Positions 63,478 through 64,000 of a stretch of 64,000 bases of DNA are shown here, piece by piece (positions within the stretch are counted from its first letter, which is position 1; each line of letters begins with the position of its first letter). Source of the DNA: Ilumatobacter fluminis (lineage in GTDB: Bacteria; Actinomycetota; Acidimicrobiia; Acidimicrobiales; Ilumatobacteraceae); assembly GCF_004364865.1 (NCBI RefSeq), contig NZ_SOAU01000001.1, positions 682,001 to 746,000 of the forward strand. Direction: 5' to 3'. The notes under the pieces are model-generated. The model made no database searches, was not told the DNA's origin, and was given only the letters and a program-made list of their open reading frames with translations. Position numbers and translations under genes: made by a program.

Positions 63478-64000
63478 ATGCCCGGAGTGATCGCACTGCA
63501 AGGCGGCGACCCGTTCGTCGCCAACGACGACCTCGACCGTCAGCTCCTCGACGGGATCGACCGGGTGGTGATGTTGCCGACCGCCGATGCGTTCGAGCAG
63601 CCGGCCGATCTGGTCGAGACTGCTCGCGTGTGGGGCGACCGGATCGGCGTCGAGGTGGAGCCGCTGATGGTGATCACCCGTCCCGACGCCGGCGACGACG
63701 CCGCCGCCGTGATCGACGGCGCCGCTGCCGTGTTCCTCGCCGGCGACTCGGCGATCCATCTGCGCAGCGCGATCAAGAACACGCCGGTCTTCGCGGCGAT
63801 CGAACGGCTCCTCGAGCGTGGCGGCACGCTCATCGCGACCGGCCCGAGCGCGTCGGCGCTGTGCGATCCGATGACCGACCGTCGTGGCGGAGCCTTCACG
63901 ATCGGGCTCGGCCTGATCTCGGGCGTCGCGCTGATGACCGAGATCGACGGGTGGTCACCCGGTCAGCTCACCCGTGCCCGCGAACTGGCGAACACGCCGC
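63478..64000 (+). CDS. Cyanophycinase/peptidase S51-like protein (3' truncated by window)
   Basis: The first 174 residues are visible, open to the window edge. The N-terminus I-A-L-Q-G-G-D-P-F, V-V-M-L-P-T-A-D-A-F, A-A-A-V-F-L-A-G-D-S and a T-L-I-A-T-G-P-S-A-S-A nucleophile-elbow-like turn match the class-I glutamine-amidotransferase-like fold of peptidase S51/cyanophycinase relatives. Function could be dipeptidase-like hydrolysis. It is divergent from hbd with 80 bp between starts. Confidence 0.7.
   Translation, partial: MPGVIALQGGDPFVANDDLDRQLLDGIDRVVMLPTADAFEQPADLVETARVWGDRIGVEVEPLMVITRPDAGDDAAAVIDGAAAVFLAGDSAIHLRSAIKNTPVFAAIERLLERGGTLIATGPSASALCDPMTDRRGGAFTIGLGLISGVALMTEIDGWSPGQLTRARELANTP

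Overview
The window is very GC-rich, densely coded DNA from a high-GC Gram-positive bacterium. Its gene content points to the actinobacterial class Acidimicrobiia, probably an Ilumatobacter-like organism. Pointers are the acyl-CoA carboxylase epsilon subunit, MeaA/ethylmalonyl-CoA-type mutase, paired GSI and GSII glutamine synthetases, an OmpATb/ArfA-like protein, lipoproteins with Thr-rich linkers, and many GTG starts. The taxonomic call is inference from gene families, with no database search. I see no rRNA, tRNA, CRISPR array, transposase or prophage genes.

Layout: 1-4.4 kb holds CcdA, a NUDIX hydrolase and an Fe-S maturation group (Mrp ATPase divergent from a SufR-like regulator, then ErpA). 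4.4-6.7 kb is an ArfA-like BON/FAS1/OmpA envelope protein and a membrane-anchored helix-hairpin-helix protein. 6.7-11.6 kb looks like a purine/amine catabolic group (a compact, apparently degenerate xanthine-dehydrogenase-like protein, RidA, a PLP decarboxylase, an 8-oxoguanine-deaminase-like amidohydrolase). A full XDH-type enzyme lies at 21.3-23.9 kb. 11.7-15.1 kb is an ABC exporter and an SGNH lipoprotein. 15.2-18.8 kb is nitrogen assimilation: GSII, GSI and an atypical OmpR-type regulator translationally coupled to GSI, with 11-bp-phased operator-like repeats. 24.1-30.9 kb encodes a giant LPATG surface protein and an unknown membrane protein. 30.9-36 kb has an N-carbamoyl-D-amino-acid-hydrolase-like enzyme and a fused branched-chain 2-oxoacid dehydrogenase E1 flanked by two paralogous M14-like hydrolases. 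36.1-38.1 kb is acyl-CoA carboxylase beta and epsilon, separated by an RDD-family remnant. 38-43 kb has a YbhN-type membrane protein, GNAT, RmuC and XseA/XseB.

43.1-55.3 kb is a carotenoid locus: GGPP synthase, two CrtI-type desaturases, phytoene synthase, a CruF-like hydratase, a GT2 glycosyltransferase, a divergent PlsY-like acyltransferase and a CrtA-like monooxygenase. It is interrupted by a five-PAS GGDEF/EAL protein and a DinB-like protein. No lycopene cyclase is present, so an acyclic hydroxylated or keto carotenoid glycoside, possibly acylated, is the most economical product. 55.3-64 kb has two alpha/beta hydrolases (one without its nucleophile), a LysM lipoprotein, an Asp/Asn-hydroxylase-like protein, an MFS transporter, the B12-dependent mutase, Aat transferase, a 3-hydroxyacyl-CoA dehydrogenase and a truncated S51-like gene.

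Two architectural themes run through the window. More than twenty start codons have a TANNNT- or CAGANT-type -10 hexamer 6-9 nt upstream and usually no Shine-Dalgarno, which implies many leaderless mRNAs. Several gene ends carry long perfect inverted repeats; four share a GGGGTC outer end and a 28-30 nt loop, and three of these share the same stem, suggesting a mobile or domesticated palindromic repeat family used as terminators.
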